Shown piece after piece: positions 7,562 to 16,173 of a DNA stretch of 41,186 nucleotides; the first letter of the stretch is position 1; each line of letters begins with the position of its first letter. Below the pieces are notes generated by a model that worked only from the letters and a program-made list of their open reading frames with translations, searched no databases and was not told where the DNA came from. The stretch is from JAWLHA01 sp041690535 (GTDB taxonomy: Bacteria; Pseudomonadota; Gammaproteobacteria; Thiohalomonadales; Thiohalomonadaceae). The stretch covers positions 1 to 41,186 of the forward strand of contig JAWLHA010000043.1 in the NCBI GenBank assembly GCA_041690535.1, in the 5' to 3' direction. The translations under genes and the position numbers were made by a program.

Positions 7562-8332
7562 TCAGTCTGCCAGTTCTACTTTGACGAATACTTGAAAGGT
7601 CTCGACCGCTTTCTCCGCGGTCGAGTAGACCACTTGTTCTTCACTGTCGGACCAGGGGGCGGGCTCGCCGCTGAGCGCGATCCACTCCCCCAGGCGCCCT
7701 TGCAGCGTGCTCTCCAGCTGCTGGTGCTCGATGACGCCGCCCCCCTCCGGGGACAGGCGGGCGCGAAAGGCTCTGACGTCCAGCGTCACTTCTGCCTCCC
7801 CCAGCGTGAGCCGGAGGGCGAAGCCGCTGTCCAGCCGCTGGTAGTCCACCGACGGGAGGGCGCCTGCCCCAAAGGGGTGGGGGAGAACACCACCGACCGG
7901 GACCGAGGCGCCGCTGCTGATGCGCGCCCACGTCCCCTCGGTGAGGCGCAGCTGCTGGGCAATGCCTTCGCTTCTTTCTCTCTCCGAACTGTAAACGCGC
8001 ACCCCGTTCCCACCGGGAGGGGCGCCTGTTCCGATGCGCCCTGAAGTCCGCTGCGGAAACTGCCGCACCGTCACTGCGAACTGACGCTGCCGGGCGTCGA
8101 GGCGCGCCGCCATGGCCTGCAACTTCGCCACCTCTGCAGGCTTCCCCCGCAGGGTCAGTGTCGCCCCCTCAATCTGGAGTTCGGTGTTCCCGGCGGCCTG
8201 CTCCAGCAGCGGCAGGATCTCGCTTGCGGCGCGGTGTCGAAGCTCCACCACCGCGACCGCCTCCCCCGGCGGTGCGGCGAAGGAGAGGGGGAACCACGCA
8301 ACCCACAGGAGCAGGAGAAGGCGCGGTCGCAT
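7562..8332 (-). CDS. Exported secretin-N-domain-like protein
   Basis: 256 residues with a clear Sec signal peptide (MRPRLLLLLWVAWFPLSFAAPP, cleavage likely around residue 20). The mature N-terminus, about residues 25-90 (VAVVELRHRAASEILPLLEQAA...LTLRGKPAEVAKLQAM), has the pattern of the secretin N1/short N-terminal domain found in GspD- and PilQ-like proteins. The rest is beta-rich and there is no recognisable secretin pore domain, so it is not a complete secretin. It is probably periplasmic. It lies between the DUF7931-like gene and the M61 peptidase on the same strand. Domain assignment is from sequence pattern only. Confidence 0.7.
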   Translation of the reverse strand: MRPRLLLLLWVAWFPLSFAAPPGEAVAVVELRHRAASEILPLLEQAAGNTELQIEGATLTLRGKPAEVAKLQAMAARLDARQRQFAVTVRQFPQRTSGRIGTGAPPGGNGVRVYSSERERSEGIAQQLRLTEGTWARISSGASVPVGGVLPHPFGAGALPSVDYQRLDSGFALRLTLGEAEVTLDVRAFRARLSPEGGGVIEHQQLESTLQGRLGEWIALSGEPAPWSDSEEQVVYSTAEKAVETFQVFVKVELAD

Positions 8333-8600
8333 CGCTCAGTGACGCTCCAGGTCCAGGGTGGGCGGAGGGTGAGGCGCCTGCGGCCCCCAGAGTGGCTGAC
8401 CCACCTTGCCGCGGACGCGCATCTGATCCGGTGCGCTGAATAGCCGTTCGGAAATTCTGCCAAGGCTGTTGCAGCGGGCTATCCGGCACACGCCGTGAAT
8501 ACGTCCCTGCACGCTCGACAGCGGCATCCATGCCGCTGACGGTCCCGGATGGCCCACCGCCACGGCTTTCGATGGTTGGCAACCAATTTGGGACACGCAG

Positions 8601-9116
8601 TTAGAGGTGCAGGCGCCGCAGTTTCGGGTCGGGCGTGGCCCGCTGCCAGACCTCGTCGAACAGCTCCCCCAGCCTGCGGGCGGTGAAGGGATCGTTGAAC
8701 GATGCCACGGCCTCATAGCGGTCCGCGAGCTTTCGGCGCATGAAGGCGACGCCATCGACCAGCATGAACGACTCATTGAGGTCGGCGTGGTTGACGTCGG
8801 GATTCCGGATCTCGACATAGCTGCTCAGCCGCTGCGCGAGTCCAATGATCCGGTGCCCCTGGGCCACCGCAGGGGTCGAATCCTTCACCACCACCGCCAC
8901 CCGTGCCCTTCGGTGGCTGCGGGCGAGGCGGGAGAGGGCGGCGATGAACTCATCGCTGTCGTAGACCCGCGCGTCCAGATCTGGGGTGAAAATGTAAACG
9001 AAGCGCTGCGCCTGTTCGGCGAGGCGCAAGGCGGCAAGCCGGTTCATCTGCGCCGAATCCAGCTCGACGATGCCGCTCCCTTCTCCCAATACCAGTTCTT
9101 CAAGCTCCATATCCAT
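8601..9116 (-). CDS. DUF7931-like protein
   Basis: 171 residues. The pattern RFVYIFTPDLDARVYDSDEFIAALSRLARSHRRARVAVVVKDS...GHRIIGLAQRLSSYVEIRNP...DRYEAVASFNDPFTARRLGELFDEVW resembles the uncharacterised DUF7931 family, which has a phospholipase-D-like fold feel but no HxK motif. It ends LRRLHL, as homologues do as far as I recall. The frame is open to 9395, but that would overlap the GNAT gene by over 200 bp, so I place the start at the ATG at 9116 (MDMELEEL) with a weak GAGAG upstream; 9125 and 9110 are alternatives. It follows the GNAT gene, an association common next to purB in gammaproteobacteria. Confidence 0.75.
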   Translation of the reverse strand: MDMELEELVLGEGSGIVELDSAQMNRLAALRLAEQAQRFVYIFTPDLDARVYDSDEFIAALSRLARSHRRARVAVVVKDSTPAVAQGHRIIGLAQRLSSYVEIRNPDVNHADLNESFMLVDGVAFMRRKLADRYEAVASFNDPFTARRLGELFDEVWQRATPDPKLRRLHL

Positions 9117-9184
9117 CACTCTCATCCATTGGAACGTGAGGGCGCAAGGGTCGCAAAACACCGCTTGCGACTCAACCCCGCCCG

Positions 9185-9613
9185 CTACAGCTTCAGGCTC
9201 ATATGCCGGTGCGCAATCCCGGCGTCCATGAACACCGGGCCGTCCGCCTCGAAACCGAAGCGGCCATAGAAACCCACTGCATGGGTCTGGGCATCCAGAT
9301 CGATTCGCTCCATCCCGCACTCCATCGCCCACTCCAGGGCGGCGCGCAGGAGGGCCGCGCCCACACCCCGGCCACGGTGCTCGGCAAGCACGCACATGCG
9401 TCCAATGCGCCCCTCCGGGAGAAGGCGCGCCGCCCCGATGGCCCGTCCGCTGCCGTCGAGGGCGAGCAGGTGTCGGGCCGAGATGTCATGCTCGTCCCAC
9501 TCCAGCTCTTTGGGCACCTTCTGTTCACGAATGAAGACCGCCTCGCGAACGCTGCACAGCGCCGGGGAGTCTTCCTCCCACACGGCGCGCTTGATGGTGT
9601 ACTCACTCCTCAT
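9185..9613 (-). CDS. GNAT family N-acetyltransferase
   Basis: 142 residues. The acetyl-CoA-binding motif A is visible as IGRMCVLAEHRGRGVGAALLRAALEWA (R/QxxGxG/A form RGRGVG). The N-terminal FIREQKVPKELEWDEHD and C-terminal AVGFYGRFGFEADGPVF with MSLKL match the ElaA/YjcF-like group. The substrate is not predictable. The chosen start, ATG at 9613 (MRSEYTIKRA), overlaps the roxA stop by 11 bp, indicating translational coupling; an upstream ATG at 9634 (MEASTSPMRS) is possible. Downstream lies the DUF7931-like gene. Confidence 0.9.
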   Translation of the reverse strand: MRSEYTIKRAVWEEDSPALCSVREAVFIREQKVPKELEWDEHDISARHLLALDGSGRAIGAARLLPEGRIGRMCVLAEHRGRGVGAALLRAALEWAMECGMERIDLDAQTHAVGFYGRFGFEADGPVFMDAGIAHRHMSLKL

Positions 9614-10775
9614 CGGGGATGTAGACGCTTCCATCGTTGTACAGCTCCGTCAACAGCCGAACAAACCCTTCATTCTGAAGCGGCTGGCGCAACTCCTCCA
9701 GGGTGAATCGGCGCTGGCCTGCGAGCAGCGGTGCGGCAAACGCCAGCTCGGGAGCGAGGGGGTACTCCTCGCCACCGACATACAGCAGGGTGCTTTCCCT
9801 CCCCGGAACATAAGCATAGCGGCAGTACTCGCTGCGCCAGAGTTCTCCCGCCTCCTCGAGCCGCTCCAGAAGCTCGCCGCCCGTCACCTCCTCCTCCGGA
9901 GCCGGAAGTGAGTGGCCGGGCGGGACCTCGGTGATGTACCGGCCAAACCAGCGGTCGATGTGTTCATCATCCAGGGGGAGGGCGCGGATGAGGGCGCGAA
10001 TGCACTCCCGGGTTTGGAGATCGATCTCCCCGGGGTTGCGTGCGGCCGGCCGCCCGGGATCGGTGAAGAATTGATCCGGCTCCTGTTCCGCCAGGTACTC
10101 GGCGAAAAATGCGCTCAGCATGTCGGTGAGGGTCGGGGCGCGGAACCCCACGGAAATGGTGATGCAGTCTTCCAGCGCCACGCCGTGGTGGGTGACCCCC
10201 GGCGGCAGATAGAGCATGTCGCCGGGTTCGAGCACCCACTCCTCTTCGGCCTCGAACCCCTCCATGATGCGCAGCGGCAGGCCGGGGATGAGCTCATCCT
10301 CCCGGGGGGCGCGGCGATTGATCTGCCAGCGGCGGCGGCCGCGCCCCTGGATGAGAAAGACATCGTAATTATCGGCATGGGGCCCGACGGTGCCGAAGGC
10401 GGGGGCGAAGCTCACCATGACATCGTCCAGCCGCCAGTTGGGCAGGAAGCTGAAACGCTCCTGCAGCAACGCGAACTCGGGGACGTGTTTGTTCATCTCC
10501 TGGACGAGCAGCGTCCAGTGCGTTTCGGAGAGGGTGGTGAAGTCCTCCTCGTCAAAGGGGCCGTGGCGCAGTTCCCACGGGGTTTTTCCCCCCTTCTCGC
10601 GGATCAGCCGGGATTCGACGCCCTCCTCGCATGCCAGTCCGGCCAGCTCTTCGGGCGTGATGGGCTCCCCCAGATCCGGCACCGCCCCACGGACCAGCAA
10701 GGGCTCGCGCTGCCAGTGGCGTGCAAGGAATTCCTCGGCGGAAAGCCCGCCCAACAGAGAGAGTTTGACTGCCAT
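9603..10775 (-). CDS. roxA: JmjC/cupin ribosomal oxygenase (50S uL16 arginine 3-hydroxylase, RoxA/YcfD type)
   Basis: 2-oxoglutarate/Fe(II)-dependent oxygenase of the bacterial ROX family, 390 residues. E. coli YcfD/RoxA hydroxylates an arginine of ribosomal protein L16. The JmjC core is visible: FGTVGPHADNYDVFLIQGRG gives the HxD pair (His133, Asp135) and the distal iron ligand is in LPPGVTHHGVALED (around His196). The N-terminal FLARHWQREPLLVRGA and a C-terminal winged-helix-like region ending YNDGSVYIPDEE are typical. The start MAVKLSLLG is 5' of a palindrome copy. It overlaps the GNAT gene by 11 bp. In many relatives it follows purB directly, whereas here a sensor kinase and repeats lie between. 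Confidence 0.92.
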   Translation of the reverse strand: MAVKLSLLGGLSAEEFLARHWQREPLLVRGAVPDLGEPITPEELAGLACEEGVESRLIREKGGKTPWELRHGPFDEEDFTTLSETHWTLLVQEMNKHVPEFALLQERFSFLPNWRLDDVMVSFAPAFGTVGPHADNYDVFLIQGRGRRRWQINRRAPREDELIPGLPLRIMEGFEAEEEWVLEPGDMLYLPPGVTHHGVALEDCITISVGFRAPTLTDMLSAFFAEYLAEQEPDQFFTDPGRPAARNPGEIDLQTRECIRALIRALPLDDEHIDRWFGRYITEVPPGHSLPAPEEEVTGGELLERLEEAGELWRSEYCRYAYVPGRESTLLYVGGEEYPLAPELAFAAPLLAGQRRFTLEELRQPLQNEGFVRLLTELYNDGSVYIPDEE

Positions 10776-10871
10776 CGGATGCGCTCGAGTGGGTACGGGG
10801 CGGCAGTATACCCGAGCGGCGATTTATTTGAGAGAGGCGGGGGGGGGCCCCATTTGCCGGCCCCGAGAGGC

Positions 10872-10945
10872 GTAGGGTGGATAAGCGCAGCGCATCCACC
10901 ATTCACGGCGGCGACCCGTGGATGCGCTGCGCTTATCCACCCTAC
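10872..10945. repeat. Dispersed palindrome, copy 3
   Basis: Complete 74-bp copy with full arms (GTAGGGTGGATAAGCG ... CGCTTATCCACCCTAC), between the sensor kinase and roxA. The following bases (GCGTATCGGATTT) match the flanks after copies at 4099 and about 482. Confidence 0.88.
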
Positions 10946-11009
10946 ATTTTGGCGTATCGGATTTGAGCGTTCGGAGCTCCAAACCAAACGCGCTCTCCGG
11001 TGAGCCCTT

Positions 11010-13505
11010 CTACTTAGGGAGGTGACTGTCGAAGAGGTCCGGCTGGACCGTGTTGAACTTCTCCCCCAGGGTGAAGTAGAAGCAGGCCCCCTGTTTCGGC
11101 TTGGCCTCCGCCCAGACGCTCCCCCTGTGGCGCTGGATGATGCGGGCGACGGTGGCCAGCCCGATGCCGGTGCCCTGGTAGGCCTTCTCCTGGTGGAGAC
11201 GCTGGAAGGGTTGGAACAGGCGGTAGGAGTGTTTGGCTTCGAAACCCGCCCCGTTGTCGCGCACGAAGTAGAGCGTTTTGCCGTCGCGCTCTGTCCGGCC
11301 GAAGCGGATGGTGGCGGATTGTCTCTTGTTGGTGAACTTCCACGCGTTGCCAAGAAGGTTTTCAAGCAATACCCGCATGAAGGAGCGGTCGGCGGTGGTC
11401 ACGATCCCCGGCTCGATGTCGAAGTTCACCTGTCGGCTGCTGTCGGTGGCGAGGAGGGCGCGGGAGATCTCCTGGGCCAACCCGCTGAGGTCCACCTGCT
11501 CGGGCCGGAGCTCCTGCCGGGCGGTGCGCGAGAGTTTCATCAACCCGTCGATCATCTCGTTCATGTGGCGGGTCGCGTTCACGATCCGGTCCAGGTAAGA
11601 CCTGGCCGCATCGTCAAGCTCGTCCTGGCAGTCCTCCTGCAGCGCCTGGCTGAGTCCGTTGATGGCCCGCAGCGGTGCCCGCAGGTCGTGGGAGACGGTG
11701 TAACTGAAGGACTCCAACTCCTCGTTGGCGGCGCTCAGTTCGGCAGTACGCTCCGCCACCAGTCGCTCCTGATTCTTGTAGTGGTTGCGGAGCTCCTCTT
11801 CAATGCGCTTGCGCTCGGTGATGTCCTGCATCACCCCGAACATGAAGATGGGCTGCCCGTCGGCGTCGTACTCCACCCGCCCCTGGGAGTGGACCGTTAT
11901 CTCACGGCCGTCCTCCCGGCGGACCCGGTAATCGATGTCGCAGGCGCTCTTGCCCTTCAGGGTTTCGGCCATGGAGCTTTTCACCCGCCCCAAATCCTCG
12001 GGGTGGATGACGCTGAACAGGTCTTCAGGGGTTCCGCCGCACTCAGGAATGCCCAGCAAGCAGCGCAACTCCTCCGAACAGGAAAAATGCCCGGCCTGAA
12101 CCTCCCAGCGCCAATTTCCGAGCCGGGCGATGCGCTGGGCCTGACGCAGGATCTCCGCCTGCTTGCGGAGCTCCTTCTCGGTCTCCTTGATTTGGCTGAT
12201 GTCCCGCAGGGTGACCACTTCCCCCCAGATGCGGTTGTGTGAATCCATGAGCGGCACCACGTTCGGCGAGACCGTTGGGTCCCGCCACAGTTCGGAGCCG
12301 GGTACCTCATAGTTGCCCTGGGCGTCGCAAAGCTGTTTGCCGCTCCTCTCCCACGGATAGTGGGAGCGGGATTGGGATTGGGATTGGCGCGACATGATTG
12401 CCTGGGCCGCTTCGTTGACGAGAAGATAACGGCCCTGTGCATCGGTCACGATCACACCGTCGTTGATGCTGTTGAGAATGGCACCCAGGAGCATGGCCTG
12501 GTTATTGGCCTCCTCCTCGGCGCGTACCCGTTCGGTAATGTCGGTTACCACGGCGATGAATCTCCCTTCCATGTGGTTTTCGCGGAGCTCGGTTAGCGTG
12601 ACGATGGCATGGACCCACTCACCGGTGGTTCCTTTCAGCCGGGCCTCGAAGCGGGTGCTTCCCAGCCGTACGAGGGTGCGCTCGACCGTATCGTGGTGAT
12701 CCTGATGGAGGAACGCCCGCAGCTTGACCCCGATCACCTGCCCGTCGGTGAGCCCCATGATGGCGGGCAATCGCCGGTTGGCGTAGACGATGGTGCCGCT
12801 CTCATCGAGGATGCAGAGGCCGTCGTGCATCGTCTCCACCAGGTGGCGGTAGCGACGTTCACTGGCACACGGATCCAGGGGTGGTTCCGCCGAGTGGTTC
12901 TGCTGGTCGGGCGAGGCGTTGTCCGAGCCCGGCTCAAGATCCGGCTTCGGCAGGGGCGATGGGAAGGCGGCGGGCGCCTGATGCATTCGTTCGCGCCAGG
13001 CAAAGTAGAACAGCCCGAGGGTAACGATGGAGAGCGCGAACCAGAGGCCCGGTGTTGCCGTCACCTCGGAGGCCGCGGCGGCTGCGCGGTCACGTGCGTA
13101 GGTCAGGACCAGCTTGCCGGACCGGCTCCCCAGCTCCACGGGCACGAGCAGCTGGAGCTCGTCGGCGGAAAACCCCTCGAACGGCCGATCGCCGCGGCTC
13201 CCGCCATCCCGGGTGGAGGCGATCACCCGACCGTTCCCGTCCAGCAGAGTGGCCGAGGTGGCCCGCTGCGCCACAAGCAGCTTCTTCAGGGTCTTGACGA
13301 GATCGCCCGGGTGGTCCGCCAGGGAGAGGTTGTCACGGAGATTTTCCAGCAGCGGTGACGCCGGGGATGGTGTGGTCAGGGGGGCTCGAAAGGTGAGCGC
13401 AGCGTTGGCGAGGTAGTAGCTGATGATACAGAAGATGATGAAGAGTGCGACAAAGGACCACTTGCCCGGGCTTCCACTTGGGACAATTGCCGACTTCCTC
13501 AGCAT
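11010..13505 (-). CDS. Membrane-bound three-PAS sensor histidine kinase
   Basis: 831 residues. Two transmembrane helices (about 16-37 and 165-186) flank a periplasmic sensing domain of about 125 residues. Three PAS/PAC units follow (about 220-335, 340-455, 460-575); the third starts ARLGNWRWEV and ends FGVMQDITERKRIEEEL. The phospho-accepting H box is ELESFSYTVSHDLRAPLRAI. The ATPase domain shows N box LLGNAWKFTNKR, G1 VRDNGAGF and G2 GTGIGLATV. No receiver domain or adjacent response regulator is present, so its partner is encoded elsewhere. A SQSQSQS stretch in PAS2 comes from a GATTGG microsatellite at about 12366-12390. The ligand is unknown. Confidence 0.92.
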   Translation of the reverse strand: MLRKSAIVPSGSPGKWSFVALFIIFCIISYYLANAALTFRAPLTTPSPASPLLENLRDNLSLADHPGDLVKTLKKLLVAQRATSATLLDGNGRVIASTRDGGSRGDRPFEGFSADELQLLVPVELGSRSGKLVLTYARDRAAAAASEVTATPGLWFALSIVTLGLFYFAWRERMHQAPAAFPSPLPKPDLEPGSDNASPDQQNHSAEPPLDPCASERRYRHLVETMHDGLCILDESGTIVYANRRLPAIMGLTDGQVIGVKLRAFLHQDHHDTVERTLVRLGSTRFEARLKGTTGEWVHAIVTLTELRENHMEGRFIAVVTDITERVRAEEEANNQAMLLGAILNSINDGVIVTDAQGRYLLVNEAAQAIMSRQSQSQSRSHYPWERSGKQLCDAQGNYEVPGSELWRDPTVSPNVVPLMDSHNRIWGEVVTLRDISQIKETEKELRKQAEILRQAQRIARLGNWRWEVQAGHFSCSEELRCLLGIPECGGTPEDLFSVIHPEDLGRVKSSMAETLKGKSACDIDYRVRREDGREITVHSQGRVEYDADGQPIFMFGVMQDITERKRIEEELRNHYKNQERLVAERTAELSAANEELESFSYTVSHDLRAPLRAINGLSQALQEDCQDELDDAARSYLDRIVNATRHMNEMIDGLMKLSRTARQELRPEQVDLSGLAQEISRALLATDSSRQVNFDIEPGIVTTADRSFMRVLLENLLGNAWKFTNKRQSATIRFGRTERDGKTLYFVRDNGAGFEAKHSYRLFQPFQRLHQEKAYQGTGIGLATVARIIQRHRGSVWAEAKPKQGACFYFTLGEKFNTVQPDLFDSHLPK

Positions 13506-13892
13506 TTAACTGCACTCCGTTCTCTCACTCGTCCATAGTGCCAAGACTGGTTTCTTGCCGAACGGGCCCGTCGCAGACTCATCCGGCCCGGGGGGCGGGC
13601 TTCCTGCGGAAGCGGGGCCCACGCCGCGAACCAGCGGGTGCCGGCTCTCTCATCCGTGATTGGAGTCGTGCTGAGTTGGGGCAACGAGAGAGCGGGATGG
13701 CCATTATCGTCCGGCCCGAGATGCCCGGTAAGTCTCAATATCCGACTATTCGTGTAGGTATTTTGCGGTGCCGTCGTAGGGCAGAGACTACATACAACTA
13801 TAGACAAGAATGCAGAGGGTGCCAGATTCCCAGGGACGGTTGAGGAAGCCAAAGCCCTCAGACGCAGCAGAATGGGGGAGACGAGGGTCCGA
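13506..13892. other. Intergenic region upstream of the sensor kinase
   Basis: About 390 bp; the frames here have no recognisable product. It should hold the kinase promoter on the minus strand, but no convincing boxes are seen. Confidence 0.4.
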
Positions 13893-14376
13893 AGGCTGAT
13901 TAATTCGTCACGCCCGCGAAGGCGGGTTAATTCCGGAGCTCGCCGCGCCCTAGAACGGGGGCCTTGTCGTAACTACTCGCCCCCCCCCTAAACGGTCATT
14001 CCCGCGAAGGCGGGCTAATTCGCCACGCCCGCGAAGGCGGGTTAATTCGTCACGCCCGCGAAGGCGGGTTAATTCGTCATGCCCGCGAAGGCGGATTAAC
14101 TCGTCATGCCCCCGAAGGCGGGCTAATTCGTCACGCCCGCGAAGGCGGGTTAATTCGTCACGCCCGCGAAGGCGGGTTAATTCGTCACGCCCGCGAAGGC
14201 TGATTAACTCGTCACGCCCGCGAAGGCGGGTTAATTCGTCATGCCCGCGAAGGCTGATTAACTCGTCATTCCCGCGAAGGCGGGAATCCAGTGCCATGAC
14301 GTTCAGGGCTCCCGCCAAAGCCTGCCCTCGAATGCCTTAATTGGGCAGGAGCGACGAAAGCAGAATCAATCAGCGT
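13893..14376. repeat. MITE-like element, family C, expanded by a 27-bp tandem array
   Basis: The right part (about 14285-14376) is homologous, inverted, to the compact element at 36424-36576, and both edges carry the GCTGATTAA-type terminal sequence. Between them are about eleven 27-bp units (CGCCCGCGAAGGCGGGTTAATTCGT-like) at about 13994-14287, with C/T and G/A variants. A family A left end (GTAACTACTCGCCCCC at about 13968) is embedded. The 27-bp length makes an in-frame nine-residue repeat ORF on the minus strand, which I regard as non-genic. Confidence 0.75.
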
Positions 14377-14404
14377 CTCCCCAGCGCAAAGCGGGGCCAA
14401 GCAC

Positions 14405-14475
14405 GGGTGGATAAGCGCAGCGCATCCACCATCCACCGCGGCGATTTGGTGGATGCGCTGACGCCTATCTCCCTG
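14405..14475. repeat. Dispersed palindrome, degenerate copy 4
   Basis: The left arm is intact (GGGTGGATAAGCGCAGCG); the right arm decays after GGTGGATGCGCTG. It lies just after the purB 3' end. Confidence 0.7.
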
Positions 14476-14492
14476 CGTTGGGGTTTATCGAA

Positions 14493-15860
14493 TCAGATCT
14501 TGCGGGCCTGCTCGGCAGCGTTGCCCGTGTAATCGGCCGGCGCCATCGCCTTCAACCGCGCCTTGGCCTCCTCGGGGATCTCCAGCGTATCCACAAAAGC
14601 CTGCATGCCGGCGCCGTCCACCCGCTTGCCGCGGGTCAGCTCCTTGAGCTTCTCGTAAGGCTTCTCCACCCCGTAGCGGCGCATCACCGTCTGGATGGCC
14701 TCACCGAGCACCTCCCAGTTGGCGTCCAGATCCGCCCCGAGACGCACCGGGTCCACCTCCAGCTTGCCGATGCCCTTCATTGTGGCCTGGTAGGCGATGA
14801 GCGAGTGGGCCACACCGACGCCCAGGTTGCGCAGCACCGTGGAATCGGTCAGGTCGCGCTGCCAGCGGGAGATGGGCAGCTTGGTGCCGAGGTGGCCGAA
14901 CACCGCGTTGGCGATGCCCAGGTTGCCCTCGGAGTTTTCAAAATCGATGGGGTTCACCTTGTGGGGCATGGTGGAGGAGCCCACCTCGCCGGCCACCGTC
15001 CGCTGCTTGAAGTAGCCCAGGGAGATGTAGCCCCACACGTCGCGGTCGAAATCGATGAGCACGGTGTTGAAACGGGCCACCGCATCGAAGAATTCCGCCA
15101 CGTAATCGTGGGGTTCGATCTGGGTGGTGTAGGGATTCCACTCCAGCCCCAGGGAGGTGACGAACTCCTCGGCCAGCTTGGGCCAGTCCACCTCGGGATA
15201 GGCGACCAGATGGGCGTTGTAGTTGCCCACCGCACCGTTGATCTTGCCCAGCAGCGGCACACCCTTCAGCAGGTCGCGCTGACGCTTCAGGCGGTAGGCG
15301 ACGTTGGCCATCTCCTTGCCCAGGGTGGTGGGGGAGGCGGGCTGGCCGTGGGTGCGGGAGAGCATGGGCTGCTCGGCATGGCTGTGGGCCAGGCCGGCGA
15401 TGGCCGCCACCATCTCGTCCATGGCGGGCAGCAGCACCCCGGTGCGCGCCTCGCGCAGCATGAGGGCGTAGGCGAGGTTGTTGATGTCCTCGGAGGTGCA
15501 GGCGAAGTGGATGAACTCGCTCACCGCCTCCAGCTCGGCATTGCCGGCGATCTTCTCCTTGAGGAAGTACTCCACCGCCTTCACATCGTGGTTGGTGGTG
15601 CGCTCGATGTTCTTGACCCGCTGCGCATCTTCCACCGAGAAGTTGTCCACGATGGCGTTCAGCACGTTGTTGGCGTGTTCGCTGAGCGCGGGAACCTCGG
15701 CGATGGCCTCCACCGCGGCCAGCTTCTGCAGCCAGCGCACCTCCACCAGCACGCGGTGGCGGATGAGGCCGTATTCACTAAAGATGGGGCGCAGCTCGCC
15801 GGTTTTGTTGCCGTAGCGGCCGTCGATGGGGGAGATCGCGGTGAGTTCGGTAAGTTCCAT
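14493..15860 (-). CDS. purB: Adenylosuccinate lyase
   Basis: Catalyses two steps of purine synthesis: SAICAR to AICAR plus fumarate, and adenylosuccinate to AMP plus fumarate. It belongs to the fumarase/aspartase superfamily, with the signature GEVGSSTMPHKVNPIDFENSEG containing the catalytic-loop serine. The N-terminus MELTELTAISPIDGRYG is typical of the E. coli PurB group. The frame is open to 16097 upstream but the start at 15860 gives 455 residues, matching E. coli PurB (456). It is transcribed divergently from acnB and cytoplasmic. The stop lies 17 bp from the degenerate palindrome. Confidence 0.97.
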   Translation of the reverse strand: MELTELTAISPIDGRYGNKTGELRPIFSEYGLIRHRVLVEVRWLQKLAAVEAIAEVPALSEHANNVLNAIVDNFSVEDAQRVKNIERTTNHDVKAVEYFLKEKIAGNAELEAVSEFIHFACTSEDINNLAYALMLREARTGVLLPAMDEMVAAIAGLAHSHAEQPMLSRTHGQPASPTTLGKEMANVAYRLKRQRDLLKGVPLLGKINGAVGNYNAHLVAYPEVDWPKLAEEFVTSLGLEWNPYTTQIEPHDYVAEFFDAVARFNTVLIDFDRDVWGYISLGYFKQRTVAGEVGSSTMPHKVNPIDFENSEGNLGIANAVFGHLGTKLPISRWQRDLTDSTVLRNLGVGVAHSLIAYQATMKGIGKLEVDPVRLGADLDANWEVLGEAIQTVMRRYGVEKPYEKLKELTRGKRVDGAGMQAFVDTLEIPEEAKARLKAMAPADYTGNAAEQARKI

Positions 15861-16173
15861 GCCTGCTTCCAAAACTTGGGGGAAGAAAAACGCGTAATGA
15901 TACAGCCGCAGCGCCCCCATGGCGAGGCAACCGCCAAACCCCGCCCCAATGTACGGTCCGCCCCAACGTAGGGTGGATAAGCGCAGCGCATCCACCACCC
16001 CGCACCATCCCCACGGCCTCGCACCGCCCCGCGCTGCAAGACAATCCCGCAGCGTGACCGGTTTCACACTTGTCCACCTACGACAACACCCGCCCAAATA
16101 CGGTATCCTTGGCCCAATTTTCGTTTTTTACCTACCACGTGATTTCTCTGATTTCGCCTCTAGGATATTGATA
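15861..16173. other. Divergent purB-acnB regulatory region with half palindrome
   Basis: 313 bp between divergent starts. The half palindrome GTAGGGTGGATAAGCG... is at 15968-15996. An AT-richer stretch at about 16100-16170 before acnB probably holds its promoter, but no confident -35/-10 pair is seen. Confidence 0.5.
15968..15996. repeat. Dispersed palindrome, half copy 5
   Basis: Left arm only, 29 bp, identical in core to the arms at 4027 and 10872; the right arm is missing. Confidence 0.75.

Noticed and set aside
8333..8600. A possible gene between the DUF7931-like and secretin-like genes
   Set aside because: Only repetitive GC-rich frames and a small hairpin (GCGGCATCCATGCCGC) are seen; no supported start or motif.
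13950..14318. 122-residue ORF of nine-residue repeats (LRGRDELTR-like) on the minus strand
   Set aside because: It is a reading of the 27-bp DNA repeat array inside a MITE-like element; there is no ribosome binding site and no non-repeat part.
14478..15971. 497-residue open frame opposite purB
   Set aside because: Antisense shadow of purB; no motifs.
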